The position numbers and the translations under genes were made by a program. From positions 14,881,001-14,945,000 of the forward strand of contig NC_056421.1 in NCBI RefSeq assembly GCF_905147365.1: a DNA stretch of 64,000 nt, read 5' to 3'. This DNA comes from Aricia agestis. Its lineage: Eukaryota > Arthropoda > Insecta > Lepidoptera > Lycaenidae. The notes beneath the pieces were generated by a model. The model was not told where the DNA came from, ran no database searches, and worked only from the letters and a program-made list of their open reading frames with translations. Positions 43,936 to 54,011 of this stretch are shown one piece after another (the stretch's first letter is position 1; the number at the start of each line of letters is the position of its first letter).

Positions 43936-44390
43936 AAAGTGAGAAAAATTAATCTTTTAAAATAAGGTTTACAATGTTGTTTACAATGGTCTGTAAAATC
44001 GCATGATTAGATTGTTTAGTATAACACTATAGTCTATACAGTATCACACAGCACTACGGGCCTGCATCAATCGCATGGAGATATCCAAGTCGATCTATTT
44101 ATTTAAAACGTAAAAGATTTTTAATATTGATATATGATAATAACTTACTTAATAACTTGTGACAGAAGGTCCCCTAGGTAGGGACTGAATAAATTAACCG
44201 ACTTGGTATAGCATGGATCTCATACATTTTTATGGTATAAAAGCTGAGTTGCGAGACTTGGTTTTTTACAGGATGTTTTTGATGTTATATTAATATTCAG
44301 TCTAATAGCGTTATTAAGTTAAATGAGTAATTTAGAAGAGTATTAAAGAGCTGAGCAAACATTTCGCGACATGGTGCCGAAACCGATTTG

Positions 44391-44720
44391 TTTTTTTTTT
44401 ATGAAATAAGGGGGCAAACGAGCAAACAGGTCACCTGATGGAAAGCAACATACGTCGCCCATGGACACTCGCAGCATCAGAAGAGCTGCAAGTGCGTTGC
44501 CGGCCTTTTAAGAGGGAAATGGGGTAATAGGGGAGGGAAGGGAAGGGAATAGGGGAAGGTAGGGAGGGGAAGGGAATAGGTTAGGGGATTGGGCCTCCGG
44601 TAAACTCACTCACTCGGCGAAACACAGCGCAAGCGCTGTTTCACGCCGGTTTTCTGTGAGAACGTGGTATTTCTCCGGTCGAGCCGGCCCATTCGTGCCG
44701 AAGCATGGCTCTCCCACGTT
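44391..44720 (-). mobile_element. SINE-like repeat with pyrimidine tract, copy 5 (full length)
   Basis: Reverse copy from a T run (poly(A) tail, 44391 on) through ggtcacctgatggaaagcaa, the purine tract and the head ending catggctctcccacg at 44720. Confidence 0.78.
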
Positions 44721-44724
44721 TGTG

Positions 44725-45204
44725 TTTGTGAAAAGTTGTGAAGAGAATAAGAGGAGGCGAAAGGAGATAGAAGTACACTCTGTACACGAAATGGAAGTCC
44801 GAAAATTAATAAAAAAAACAGGAGCAGTTAGACAAGTTGACGGGAATGACTGTCAAGGTTTGATGGAAGCAAGAAGTGACGGAATAATGAAAATATAACC
44901 AGAAGGAAAGAAAATACAAATTATAAAATTAAAAGATGAACTGAATAGAAATGTAGAAAAAGAGCTTGTCGGTGTTAAGAAGGAAATGACAAAGAAATTG
45001 AAACTACAGCTTAATAATGAGGAGCTACAATTAATTACAATGGCCGAGACTAGAAAGGAAACAGATTTCCAAATGGATTTTAGTTTGCTTGTGGATGATG
45101 AGAAAGTGAGGTTATATCTAGATGTTTTCAGATATGAGTCGAATATATGGAGATTTGAGGAGAAAGAATATGTAAGAATATTATGCAAAGAAAATGCATT
45201 TTGA
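44725..45204 (+). pseudogene. Lys/Glu-rich open frame with one internal stop, unknown function
   Basis: After the SINE-like repeat one frame stays open from about 44725 to a TGA at 45202-45204 except for one TAA at 44896-44898. It encodes about 155 charged residues: EENKRRRKEIEVHSVHEMEV, LKDELNRNVEKELVGVKKEM, then LLVDDEKVRLYLDVFRYESN and FEEKEYVRILC. It may form a helical/coiled segment. I do not recognise a family. The codon pattern looks more protein-like than its AT-rich surroundings, and a second lysine-rich stretch follows to about 45390 with frame breaks. Perhaps the remnant of a transposon protein. Confidence 0.35.
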
Positions 45205-45898
45205 GAAATTAATTATTAAGAAGCGAAAAACTAAATTTAAACATGCAAAGAAACTATTTAGCCATATATTTAGAAAAATTATTTAAGAAAAGGAAAATTA
45301 AATTTAAATCAGGAAATGAGCTACCTAGAATGCGTTTATGGTGGAAGGGACGAAATAAAATAAAAAAAAGAGTATTTATGGAGATAATATTGTAATTAGT
45401 GTGATAATAAGACAGAGCGATGAGATTTTAATTTGATTTAGTTTGAGAGTTATTATTTTGAGTTGTGTTAGGAATTTGAGTATATTTTTGTTGAATGTTT
45501 GTTATTGTTAAAGAAAAAGCGAGATAAAGAAATTATTGTGAATTTAGATTACAGGTTGAGTCTTAGGTTGAGTATATATTATAGGGTGAGTCTACTGTAT
45601 AGAGGTTTTTTTTTCAAACTCAAACTTTTTCATTCAGAATAAATTTTTGCAAATATTCTCTGAACGTCTACATGATGCCTACCACCGGTTTAAAAGTAAC
45701 CTGTGAGAATAATTAATTGTAAAGTGTGAGTATAAGAGGGAGAGTGTGGAGTTAGGTGGAATTATATTAAGATATTAACTTGAGTTGTATCAGATTATAA
45801 TTTATTGACTTTATATTTTATTGAAATGTGATTGGGGTATGAAGTTTTTATGTGTGATTATTGTTGTGGATGTTAAAGGGGTATATTGTATACAGTAC

Positions 45899-46050
45899 TA
45901 GCTGTCCCGGTGAACTTAGTGTCACTTTAAAACCTTCCTTCGACTTCTACGAATATTTTAAGACTAAAATCAGCCCAATCCGTTCAGCCGTTTTCGAATT
46001 TTAGCGCGACTAACACATTTGGAAATCCATTTTTATATATATGTATACAG
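45899..46050 (-). mobile_element. Helitron-like repeat fragment
   Basis: Plus strand ActagctgtcccggtgaactT: the CTAG end of a minus-strand element, with ccaatccgttcagccgtttt inside. The other end is near tatatatatgta. Confidence 0.45.
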
Positions 46051-46713
46051 TATACTGCAAAAATGATATAAGGATAGGCCCAATTGTAAGAGGACTAGTC
46101 AAGCACTATATCCTGGGGGGCGAGAATGTCTAAAACGTTTTTAACCTTTTTGTAAGTTTATTTTTCTTTGTATTTGAAATGTGACATATTCTAAAATGAC
46201 GACTTATATAGAGAAAATTTCGTGTATTGTGGATTGTGTGCATAATGAGTAAAGAGTAAAATAAATATTAATTTTCAGTCTAATAGCGTTTAAATGAGTA
46301 ATTTAGAAGAGTATTAAAGAGCTGAGCAAACATTTTGCGATAGCTACCCAGATGTTTTATGTCAGGCTCTACTAAATGGTTTTGTCCATGTTAACCATTT
46401 TTAAATATATTTTCTTTTTCTAAGCTTAAAATGACTAGGTATAGCTTCCTATTTAATACCACTGAAATACAAAATAAAATCTATCATACATTTTCCATAT
46501 TACTTAATTTACGAAACCTCCTAATTCTCTACAATATTTGTGCCATGAATAGGTATAATATATTATGCAGAAATTGCATGCTTATGACAATCTAGACCAA
46601 AAATTTAATAAAGATTTCACATTACAGTTGGAACTATATTTGAAGCAAAGCAACTTACTAAAACTTAAAGTATGTTATATGCTACTAGATGTTAGGTAAT
46701 TTTGAGCATTACA

Positions 46714-47420
46714 TCCATACTAATATTATAAATGCGAAAGTATATCTGTCTGTCTGTCTCGCTTTCACGCCAAAACTACTGAACCGATTGCAATGAAATT
46801 TTGTACACAGTTATTCTAGAGTCTGAGAAAGGACATAGGCTACATTTTGATGTGGGAAAATATCATATTTCCATGAAAATATCGATGAAAATGAATTCGC
46901 ATTGCGCGTGGCCAGCGCTCATCCTGGGGGTTCTGGGTTCGAGTCCCGCAGGCGGAACAAAAAGTTTTCAATGTTCCTGGATCTTGGATGTTTATTAAAA
47001 TAAAATTTCAAAAATCTTAAATATATTTTATGTATAATATTATAAAAAATCCAGAAATATATCGATGCCTTGAACATTTTAGTTCTAATACGATTCAACA
47101 GATGATGTTTTATTTTTTACTTCATTGTAACATAGAACTAATCATACTTATTAGTTATTATGTTTTTGTTTATAGTTTTTAATACGTTAGAATATTATGT
47201 TTAATAATATTATCACTTGGTATAATAATAATCAATCTATCTTATCTTATAGAACTCCTTCTGCATTTCTTATATATGTGACAAGTTGACAACAGAAGGC
47301 ACTCTAAAATTAAGGAGTTCAAGTGTACCGGCATGTTGGCCTATATTCCATCCAGAAAATATGTCAATGCAATCAACATTTCAATTCTAATATATGAAAA
47401 CAGATGGCGTTTTGTTTTTT
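46714..47420 (+). mobile_element. Helitron-like module B with tRNA-SINE piece, copy 3 (inverted relative to copies 1 and 2)
   Basis: Starts TCCATACTAATATTATAAAT after A at 46713, has a ctgtctgtctgtctc tract, the SINE box B gggttcgagtcc near 46936, and continues through gtataataataatcaatcta, matching 12880-13584 in reverse. Confidence 0.65.
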
Positions 47421-47454
47421 ACTTAAATATATTTTATGTATAATATTATAAAAA

Positions 47455-48103
47455 ATCCATAATCTATTTATCATTGATAGGTTTAAGGTTACGTCACTGC
47501 ACAGATAAAGTACTGAGTTATTTAATACCGTAGAATAGATATAACAATCGAAAAAAATCGAAACTTAAATGTAAGATGATACCACCTCTTATAGAAAGAC
47601 TTTTGAGCAAGTGTCAGCGCGAGGTAGAAGACGCACGGCGCCATCTATTATGAATTTTTGGATTTTGGAATTTGAACAAATTTACGCATTTTCACCCCCT
47701 GACAACCCTTTTTTCCAGTAAAAAAGTAGCCTATGTCCTTTCTCAGGCTTTAGACTATCTGTTACATACAAAATTTCATTACAATCGGTTCGGTAGTTTT
47801 GGCGTTTGGTGTGAAAGCGAGATTGACAGACAGACAGAGATACTTTCGCATTTATAATATTAGTATAGATTATGTACACACTGCACAGCTGTTTTTGGGT
47901 ATTTTGATTAATTAAGGGCCGCGCTACACCGGAATGGCAGCGGCGAGGCGAGCACTTTCAGCGCTGCCAATCCGGTGTAGCGCGGCCCTAAGAGGGGTAC
48001 CACTTACCAGGGTTTTAAAAAGTTTTTAAATTTGACACAAATTTGTTGACACCGCGCGCTATAAACTAAAGTCCACGCGGACGAAGTCGCAGGCAATAGC
48101 TAG
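47455..48103. mobile_element. composite Helitron-like module A, copy 3
   Basis: Same order as 12160-12800: ttaaggttacgtcactgcac, gacagacagacagag tract, minus-strand TC end near 47870, TAA-flanked hairpin (gggccgcgctacaccggaat arms, about 47917-47989) and CTAG at 48100-48103. Confidence 0.7.
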
Positions 48104-48494
48104 TTTCAAAATAAATGATGGCGCTCAGCTTATTAGATCAATATTTTTAACAGCAATTACCATAACTTTAATCTCAATGATATTTCAAACACCAACACAC
48201 ACACACAGCAACAATTATAAATCTAGTCAGTCCGTTCGAGTCAGTTTACTTAGGGTGGAAAATATAATATATTATTAAGTACATAAAATTTTTATACTAT
48301 CAAACAAAATGTAAATAAACAACAATCTGGACTTTGAACACTCAACCGCTCACAATATACACTTGTTTACTTGTATTTCATTGACGAAAGACATGTTATG
48401 ATCAAAAATGCACATGCACATAGGATTTAGTAAAATTGAGTAAGTATTTATATTATACCGTACGTATGCAAGTCAGAGGTGGTCAGTTTCTCAC
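48104..48494. other. Akt intron 1 next to exon 1
   Basis: AT-rich intron sequence with a short (ca)n run near 48195. Nothing else recognised. Confidence 0.5.
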
Positions 48495-48787
48495 CGTTCT
48501 TTCTCTGTATCGACGGCGAAGTTCCGTTCGATGACCGTGGTCCACTGGAGGCCGCGGATGGTGAAGACGTTGGGGCGAGGTTTGTCCACGGCCATGATCT
48601 GGCAGTCCCGCACCGTGAACTTGTTGAGCGGGTCGCGGTAGTTGTTGCGCTCCGGCTGCGACTTGAAGCCCACCAGGTCGCCATTATCGAAAAGGATGAA
48701 GTAGCGGTCACGCCAGTTCCGGATGTGCTCGCCGCGCTTCAGCAGCCAGCCCTCCTTCACGATGTTCCCCGGCGCCGCCTCCGCCAT
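48495..48787 (-). CDS. Akt: Akt / protein kinase B, coding exon 1 (PH domain)
   Basis: First coding exon of Akt, the AGC-family Ser/Thr kinase downstream of insulin/PI3K signalling. Encodes a pleckstrin-homology domain (about residues 8-98) that binds PIP3/PI(3,4)P2 at the plasma membrane. The sequence VKEGWLLKRGEHIRNWRDRY keeps the basic phosphoinositide contacts (Lys17, Arg26, Arg28, matching human Lys14, Arg23, Arg25), followed by PRPNVFTIRGLQWTTVIER. Start: ATG at 48787 with G at -3 and G at +4, nine residues before the conserved core. The donor is GTGAGAAAC after 'CG'. The 293 bp leave two bases that join exon 2 to make Arg. Exon and 5' flank are GC-rich, the neighbouring intron AT-rich. 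Summed with exons 2-4 the predicted protein is 496 residues, between human AKT1 (480) and Drosophila Akt (530). Confidence 0.95.
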
Positions 48788-48960
48788 CCCGGCCGCCCGT
48801 CACCCCGTGCGCTCCCCGCTCCCGCGGACCTCGCGAGCTGTTTGATAACAAATGTCCGCCCGCCACACTACCACCACGTTTATTTTGCACGGCGATTCTC
48901 AGATAGGCTCGCGTGTGATCACTTGTGCCGCGACGACGTCGAACGAACTTTTCCAAGCAT
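48788..48960 (-). promoter_or_regulatory. Akt 5' UTR and putative promoter-proximal region
   Basis: GC-rich sequence directly upstream of the Akt ATG in an otherwise AT-rich neighbourhood, falling off to AT-rich DNA by about 48960. No upstream coding exon of Akt is seen. No TATA box or transcription start can be fixed from sequence alone. Confidence 0.35.
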
Positions 48961-49310
48961 TTCCGTAGTCGTCACTGGATCAATTGTATTTCTTGAATTA
49001 CAAAAAGGACGCAAAATAACGACGTAGGCTAGACGTAATGTGAAGTAATATAATAATAAAATAATAACAAGTGATCGAATGAGGATAAATGCAAAATATA
49101 TGTGCCACTTTACACGAGTAAACCCATAAGTGCGAAAGAGAGATCTATATAAAATAAAGTCACAAACACGAACATTAAATTTAGTAGGACAATCTATTTT
49201 GACCAAATAGTTCCTCAAGTCTGCCACCAGGTGAAAAAAGAGCGCTATTTAGTGATGTAGTCTATAGCAATGCATAGACTATAGAGGGCTGCAGGCATAG
49301 ATAAAGTATT

Positions 49311-49768
49311 ATGTCGGCTGTACACTCTCGCCGAGAGCTCTCGGGCGAGAGTCTCGTGCGAGAGCCCCTTGCCCGAGTGCTATCATGTACATTCTCGCTT
49401 AATTCAATTGCAGTTATGAACTCAGAGAAGACGGACCATTACTTTTCTCTATGCATCGAAAGATATCATTGTAATCCAAAGATCTATAATCATATTTAAT
49501 TTTATTTCTCACAGATAATGACTGATAATGACGTTTATTATTGTTATTTTTCTGTTCTGCACTGTCTAGCGACGCGACTAGTAGTGAAAAACGCGAGAGT
49601 GTACAGTAATGCGCTCGCTTTCCTCGCGAGACCCTTTGTCTCGGGCGCAAAATACCGACACCGGACCGAGAGGGTCCGAGACAGGCGAGACGAGGCGAGC
49701 GCACCCATTTACACTCTCGCACTCGGGCCGCCTCACTGTGTCTCGGCGAGAGTGTACAGCTGACATTA
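49311..49768. mobile_element. gtcggctgtacactctcg-ended TIR element, copy 2
   Basis: Near-identical reverse-orientation copy of 28303-28756 with the same ends (right end one base different: cagctgacat). ATTAT lies on both sides (possible target duplication). It sits 0.5 kb upstream of the Akt start codon. Confidence 0.75.
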
Positions 49769-50766
49769 TAGTACCTCAGCTGCAGCCTGCAGGCAGGGCT
49801 TGACATGAGCCGTGATCGTTTCATTTTTTCGCAGTTTCACAGCTGACTGTCAACTTCATAATGAGGGATTTTCATTTATATTTTTTAAATTTAATTTTAA
49901 CAATTATATCTAGATGGCGTAAGGATAGACACTTCTAGATTTTCTATTGGTTCCTCACCGATCTGAAATTATCTGCAGGTTGGCATCACTGACTACATAT
50001 GAGTTGTTTTTCCAAAAAATATCAGTGTACACTGTACTGTCAAGTGCGACATAAATCAAAACATCTTAAACCTAAGCGATCATTGGCCTAAGCGATTAGG
50101 CCAGTACACTAGTAATAGTTAGGAACACGCTGACATAATAAAAACTTGTCAAACTGAAACTTGACAACTGAAAGAGATTTTTTTTTTCTATTTTGGCAAC
50201 TTGACACAAGGGAAGCTGAAAGCATAGACTAATTTATACTGTCGAGAGTTTTTGCGGGCATGTCACTTTCAAACTTCTTCTACTTTTTATTGTTGGTGTG
50301 GTTTTTATTATTTTTTCCCAAATTGTGGTTTTTGGGTTTTTGATATTCATTATTGGTAAAATATTAGCCATTAAATATCCGTTATCTTACACAAGTGCAG
50401 GTAAGCTGTTGTCAAAACCAAAATGTATAATTCCTGTGATATTTGGTGTGAATATCGGTAAATAGGGCTATTTCTTCCGTGAATTTTAGCTAAAACATCG
50501 TAATAACTTTATTATCCTATTCATTGGAATATTATTGCGTCTTTTTCAAGTTGAAATGTATCAAGTTTTACATTCTTTTGCCCAGTTTTGCAGCAATTAT
50601 TGATGGTATTCCCTGGTATTACCGATAGTTGTCTACCCATACGCCATCTAGTTACTAAAATGGAAACTGTTTGACAATCAAATTAAAAATATAGGAAAAT
50701 CCCTCATTGAGTGTCATTATCCTTAATCTATCATGTTCTAAAATAGGTACCAATAAAATCATTTAG

Positions 50767-50960
50767 GTACAGTCTGTCAAAAAGTCATGAAATTAAAAAG
50801 TGGCAACATCGTAGTGTCATCCATTTTTTCTTAGATTGATTTGAAAGGGATTTTTTTTTTTTAATTTATTGGGAGCTGGAAACGAGTCCTTTGCATTTGA
50901 AAGGGATGACACTACGATGTTGCCACTTTTTAATTTCATGACTTTTTTGACAGACTGTAC
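50767..50960. mobile_element. hairpin MITE in the first LINE unit
   Basis: Ends gtacagtctgtcaaaaagtc / gactttttt(t)gacagactgtac, arms about 55 bp through gtggcaacatcgtagtgtca. The duplicate is at 54306-54498. Confidence 0.85.
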
Positions 50961-51727
50961 TATAGACTGGAGTGAGCCTTAGGCTGGCCTCACACAGCCG
51001 GAATTTCATAATCGGAAATTCATATTCTTACAGATCGATCTATGATATTCGTAATCTGAAAAAATCAGAATGTGTGTGGAGCGTACTGATATTGTATGGT
51101 ATTCCGGTCTTTCTGAATTAATGTTGAGTTTTGTGATTCCGCTAAATAATAAACCATAAGAATGGCCAAAGAATGCCTCAAACACGTGGATTTAACATTA
51201 AATACGTAAGTTTTGAACAACGTTTTTTGGGCTTTTCAATCGGTATTTTTGTACTTAAGCTAAAAAGATAATTTAAGTATAAGTTTATTAATCCTTTTTT
51301 TTTTTTGCTTTTCGGCGTCTGACTTTGGTTGTGAGCGGTCGTGTGTGCAGTGTTTTTGAATTATTTGAATTTATTAAGTTGTGGTGCCGGGTGTCTCAGG
51401 GTGCTTCGCCCCATCAGTGTTCGGTCCTGAGGAGTGTTCTTGCGCTGTCTTCGGAGCCTCCAAAGGTGAAAAAGTGTTTTGCGTTTGTGTGGCCGCGCAG
51501 GATTCGAACATGGGTTCGCCGAGTTGCTGCCGGGGGCCTGTACCACAAAGCCACCGTGTCAGGCGCACCGCGGCCGAATTTGTCTACCGCTTGCTTCGAA
51601 CAGCAGTATCCACTGAGGAGCTAATATAAAAACGCCTACAGTAAAAGTGTTTCGGACTGGAAAAATAATAAGAGAGTATTGCTATTACTATAACTGAGGT
51701 GGCGATATTAATTGATTGTGATTCAGT

Positions 51728-51889
51728 ATGAATTGCAGTGGTTGTAAAAAGGCTTTGAATACAAGAGATATTTTGAAATGCCGACTGTGCATTTGCAAAT
51801 ATCACTACCAGTGCTTAGCAATAGACAAACACATTTTTTGCCTTTACGAAAGAATTCTTATCATCTTGGATTTGCCCTGGTTGCAGTAA
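51728..51889 (+). pseudogene. PHD-type zinc-finger start of LINE ORF1 (frameshifted)
   Basis: ATG at 51728 gives a 53-residue frame with CSGCKKALNTRDILKCRLC, then CKYHYQC: Cys-x2-Cys, Cys-x2-Cys and His-x2-Cys spacing of a PHD finger. The last part of the finger (WICPGC) is in a neighbouring frame at about 51867-51884, so a frameshift cuts it off, and another shift separates it from the ORF1 start at 51962. PHD-finger N-termini are known on ORF1 proteins of some insect LINEs. The same breaks occur in the second copy. Confidence 0.7.
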
Positions 51890-51961
51890 CGTAACTAGAG
51901 CAATGATAACACGCCAGTCCGTCAGAACATCGTACAGTTACATTCTAACGACTCTCTCAAT

Positions 51962-52810
51962 ATGTCCCGTGACGTGTATGATCAGTCAACAGTATCTCCC
52001 GCTCCGGCGCAAAATTTTGAAGATGTTGTGACAATGAATAAAATCAGCACTCTCCTAGATGAAAAGCTACATCACACTCTATCTGCTTTCATGGCGGATT
52101 TTCGTGCGGCCATTAGAGAGGACGTGAAGTTGCTAGTCAAGAACGAACTGGACACGGCTCTCAAAGTCCTCAAGGATGACTTCATTTGCGCAGAGCAATC
52201 TTCAATCCGAGCGGACATAGACAAAACCGAAAAATATATTAAAGGTTTGGAAACTGAAAATGCGAAAATAAGTAGCGATATTGTTAAATTGAATTCTCGC
52301 CTTGCAAGCTTCGAAAAGATCTCCCGCAGTTGCAATATCGAGATAAAAGCAGTGCCAGAACGCAAAAATGAAAATGTAATACAGCTTCTTAAGAAATTAT
52401 GCGATGTTATTAAGTTTCCGATTGAAGACTCACATATTAACGCCTGTCGTCGAGTTGCTAAGCAAAATTCTGCTTCCAAGAGGCCACGAAATATAATTGT
52501 GACTTTCAAAAATACCCGTGTAAGAGATTCGGTTTTGTCGGCTTGTCACAGATACAAAAAAGCTAACTCAGGACGTGGCATAACATCCTCTGATCTTAAT
52601 ATTTCGGGCGAAGGTGAAGGTTCTAGGATTTTTGTTACCGAGTACTTGTGCCTGGAGCAGAAAGCTCTTCATGCAGCGACAAGGTCAACCGCAAAAGAAC
52701 GGTCCTACAAATATGTGTGGATCAAATATGGCCAGATCTATGTTCGCAAGGACGACGCTACAAGTGCAATACTCATAAAAAACCAAGACTGTCTTAATAA
52801 GTTGCGTTAA
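51962..52810 (+). CDS. LINE ORF1-like protein (coiled coil plus FP-type C-terminal domain), copy 1
   Basis: 282-residue intact frame. Residues 1-60 are acidic; 60-125 form a predicted coiled coil (DKTEKYIKGLETENAKISSD). Residues 126-280 resemble the FP-type domain (baculovirus FP25K-like) found in many insect LINE ORF1 proteins: NIEIKAVPERKNENVIQLLK, CRRVAKQNSASKRPRNIIVT, then YKYVWIKYGQIYVRKDDATS near the end. In LINEs ORF1 proteins bind the element RNA and form the ribonucleoprotein. The start is the first ATG after the frame opens; the original protein probably began with the PHD finger at 51728. Identical in sequence to the protein at 55500, so recently duplicated. Confidence 0.8.
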   Translation: MSRDVYDQSTVSPAPAQNFEDVVTMNKISTLLDEKLHHTLSAFMADFRAAIREDVKLLVKNELDTALKVLKDDFICAEQSSIRADIDKTEKYIKGLETENAKISSDIVKLNSRLASFEKISRSCNIEIKAVPERKNENVIQLLKKLCDVIKFPIEDSHINACRRVAKQNSASKRPRNIIVTFKNTRVRDSVLSACHRYKKANSGRGITSSDLNISGEGEGSRIFVTEYLCLEQKALHAATRSTAKERSYKYVWIKYGQIYVRKDDATSAILIKNQDCLNKLR

Positions 52811-52894
52811 CTATTCACTAAGTTAATTTTCGTTTTCGCTATTTTTAGTCTATATGGATGTTTATATATTTTGGTTTATCTTTCTTGTCTATAA

Positions 52895-53542
52895 CAATGT
52901 ATAACATATTTTATCAAAACTTAGGTAGAGCTAGGTCTAAAATTTAGGATATTTATTTAAACGTTCTTATTAATGATTACGACATTATTTGCCTTACGGA
53001 GCCAAACTTTAATAGTAGTGTGTATGATAATGAGTCAATAGACGATAGATACAACATTTTTAGAAGGGATCGTGAAGATTCATGCTCCAATAAGGTGGTA
53101 TCCTTGTCGCGGTCAAAAAATGTATTAATGTTGTTAGGCGATCATCCTGGGAGAGTGGGTTGGAGGATATTTGGCTTTCATTTTTACCCATCCGATCGGG
53201 CGCACCCCTTTTGCATATGTGTCTATGTTTTTACCCATCCGATCGGGCGCACCCCTTTTGCATATGTGTCTATGTTACTTGCCTCCAGATCTACAAATTG
53301 ATCAAATTGCTGCATTTCATGACAACTGTCAAAAATGTATACTTAACGCACCTTTTGAGGAGTCATTTATATTGCTAGGTGATTTTAATTCTGCAAATAT
53401 TACCTGGGAAACGCGTGATGCCCTAAATGTTCTCTTGCCTTCTGATCCTCAGGACCACAAAGCTGAACTACTGATTGGAACTATGAACATTTGTAGTCTA
53501 GCGCAATTTATTCTTATTCCCATTATATATTTCTGGGTCTAG
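52895..53542 (+). pseudogene. LINE ORF2 endonuclease region, truncated, copy 1
   Basis: N-terminal apurinic-like endonuclease pieces: YQNLGRARSK, NDYDIICLTEPNFN, then in another frame ILLGDFNSANITWE (GDFN motif). A TAG at 52945-52947, absent in copy 2, breaks the first part. A 47-bp perfect direct repeat (53181-53227, 53228-53274) shifts the frame. Catalytic Asp/His end and the whole RT are missing. Confidence 0.8.
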
Positions 53543-54011
53543 AATATTGGAGGAGCCATTTATCCGATAGGAAATTATTCTACACTTAAAGAGTGAAGCG
53601 ACAACATAAGTGAAATAATCACCTCCGTCTTGTTTACACAGTAACTTATGACGTTTTGGTCTCGAATGAGTAATTAGCTGATTACTAGCAACTTTAATGT
53701 TACAAACTGATATTTTGAAACCATTTCTCTCTCTCTCTCTCGATACGGTAACGAAGCGAATGAGTATTTCAACTTTTTACACAAAACTAATTCATTTTAC
53801 TCTTCATAGCTAGTTTATACTCGTATACATATAAAATGACTAATTTAATGATCGTGAGGTCTAATTTAATGGTTACGAGTGTGGTAAACTTATCTTATCA
53901 TAGCGGGAACCTTTTAAATGTCTAAGGGTAATAAAAAACTAATTAAAACAGGAAAACTTTTAATGTCACATATTATAATATTGTATACATTATATTAAAC
54001 ATGAGAAAAAT
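53543..54011. other. 3' part of the first LINE unit, non-coding
   Basis: No LINE homology; contains a (tc)n run near 53730. It marks the right part of the duplicated unit. Confidence 0.5.

Larger units (their letters stand above)
44294..46340 (+). repeat. pair of about 68-bp direct repeats 1.9 kb apart
   Basis: ttcagtctaatagcgtt...aaatgagtaatttagaag and agtattaaagagctgagcaa occur at 44295-44373 and 46277-46340; the first copy has a 6-bp extra (attaag). The segment between holds the SINE-like copy, the Lys-rich frame, a repeat (45608-45700) and a CTAG-type repeat (45899-46045). Confidence 0.75.
50460..54011 (+). mobile_element. LINE-derived 3.5-kb unit, first copy of a tandem duplication
   Basis: Unit from aaatagggctatttcttccg to atattaaacatgagaaaaat. 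It contains a hairpin MITE (50767-50960), a tRNA-like stretch (about 51490-51560), a PHD-finger reading frame, LINE ORF1 (51962-52810) and a truncated endonuclease region. No reverse transcriptase. The second copy follows directly at 54012-57551. Compared with copy 2 it has a 15-bp insertion near 50675, one T fewer in the 51295 T run and T instead of A at 52945. Confidence 0.9.

Noticed and set aside
49414..49824. 136-codon frame across the 49311-49768 element
   Set aside because: Arises from repeated CTCGC/GCGAG words in the TIR element; the matching frame in the other copy differs in length and phase.
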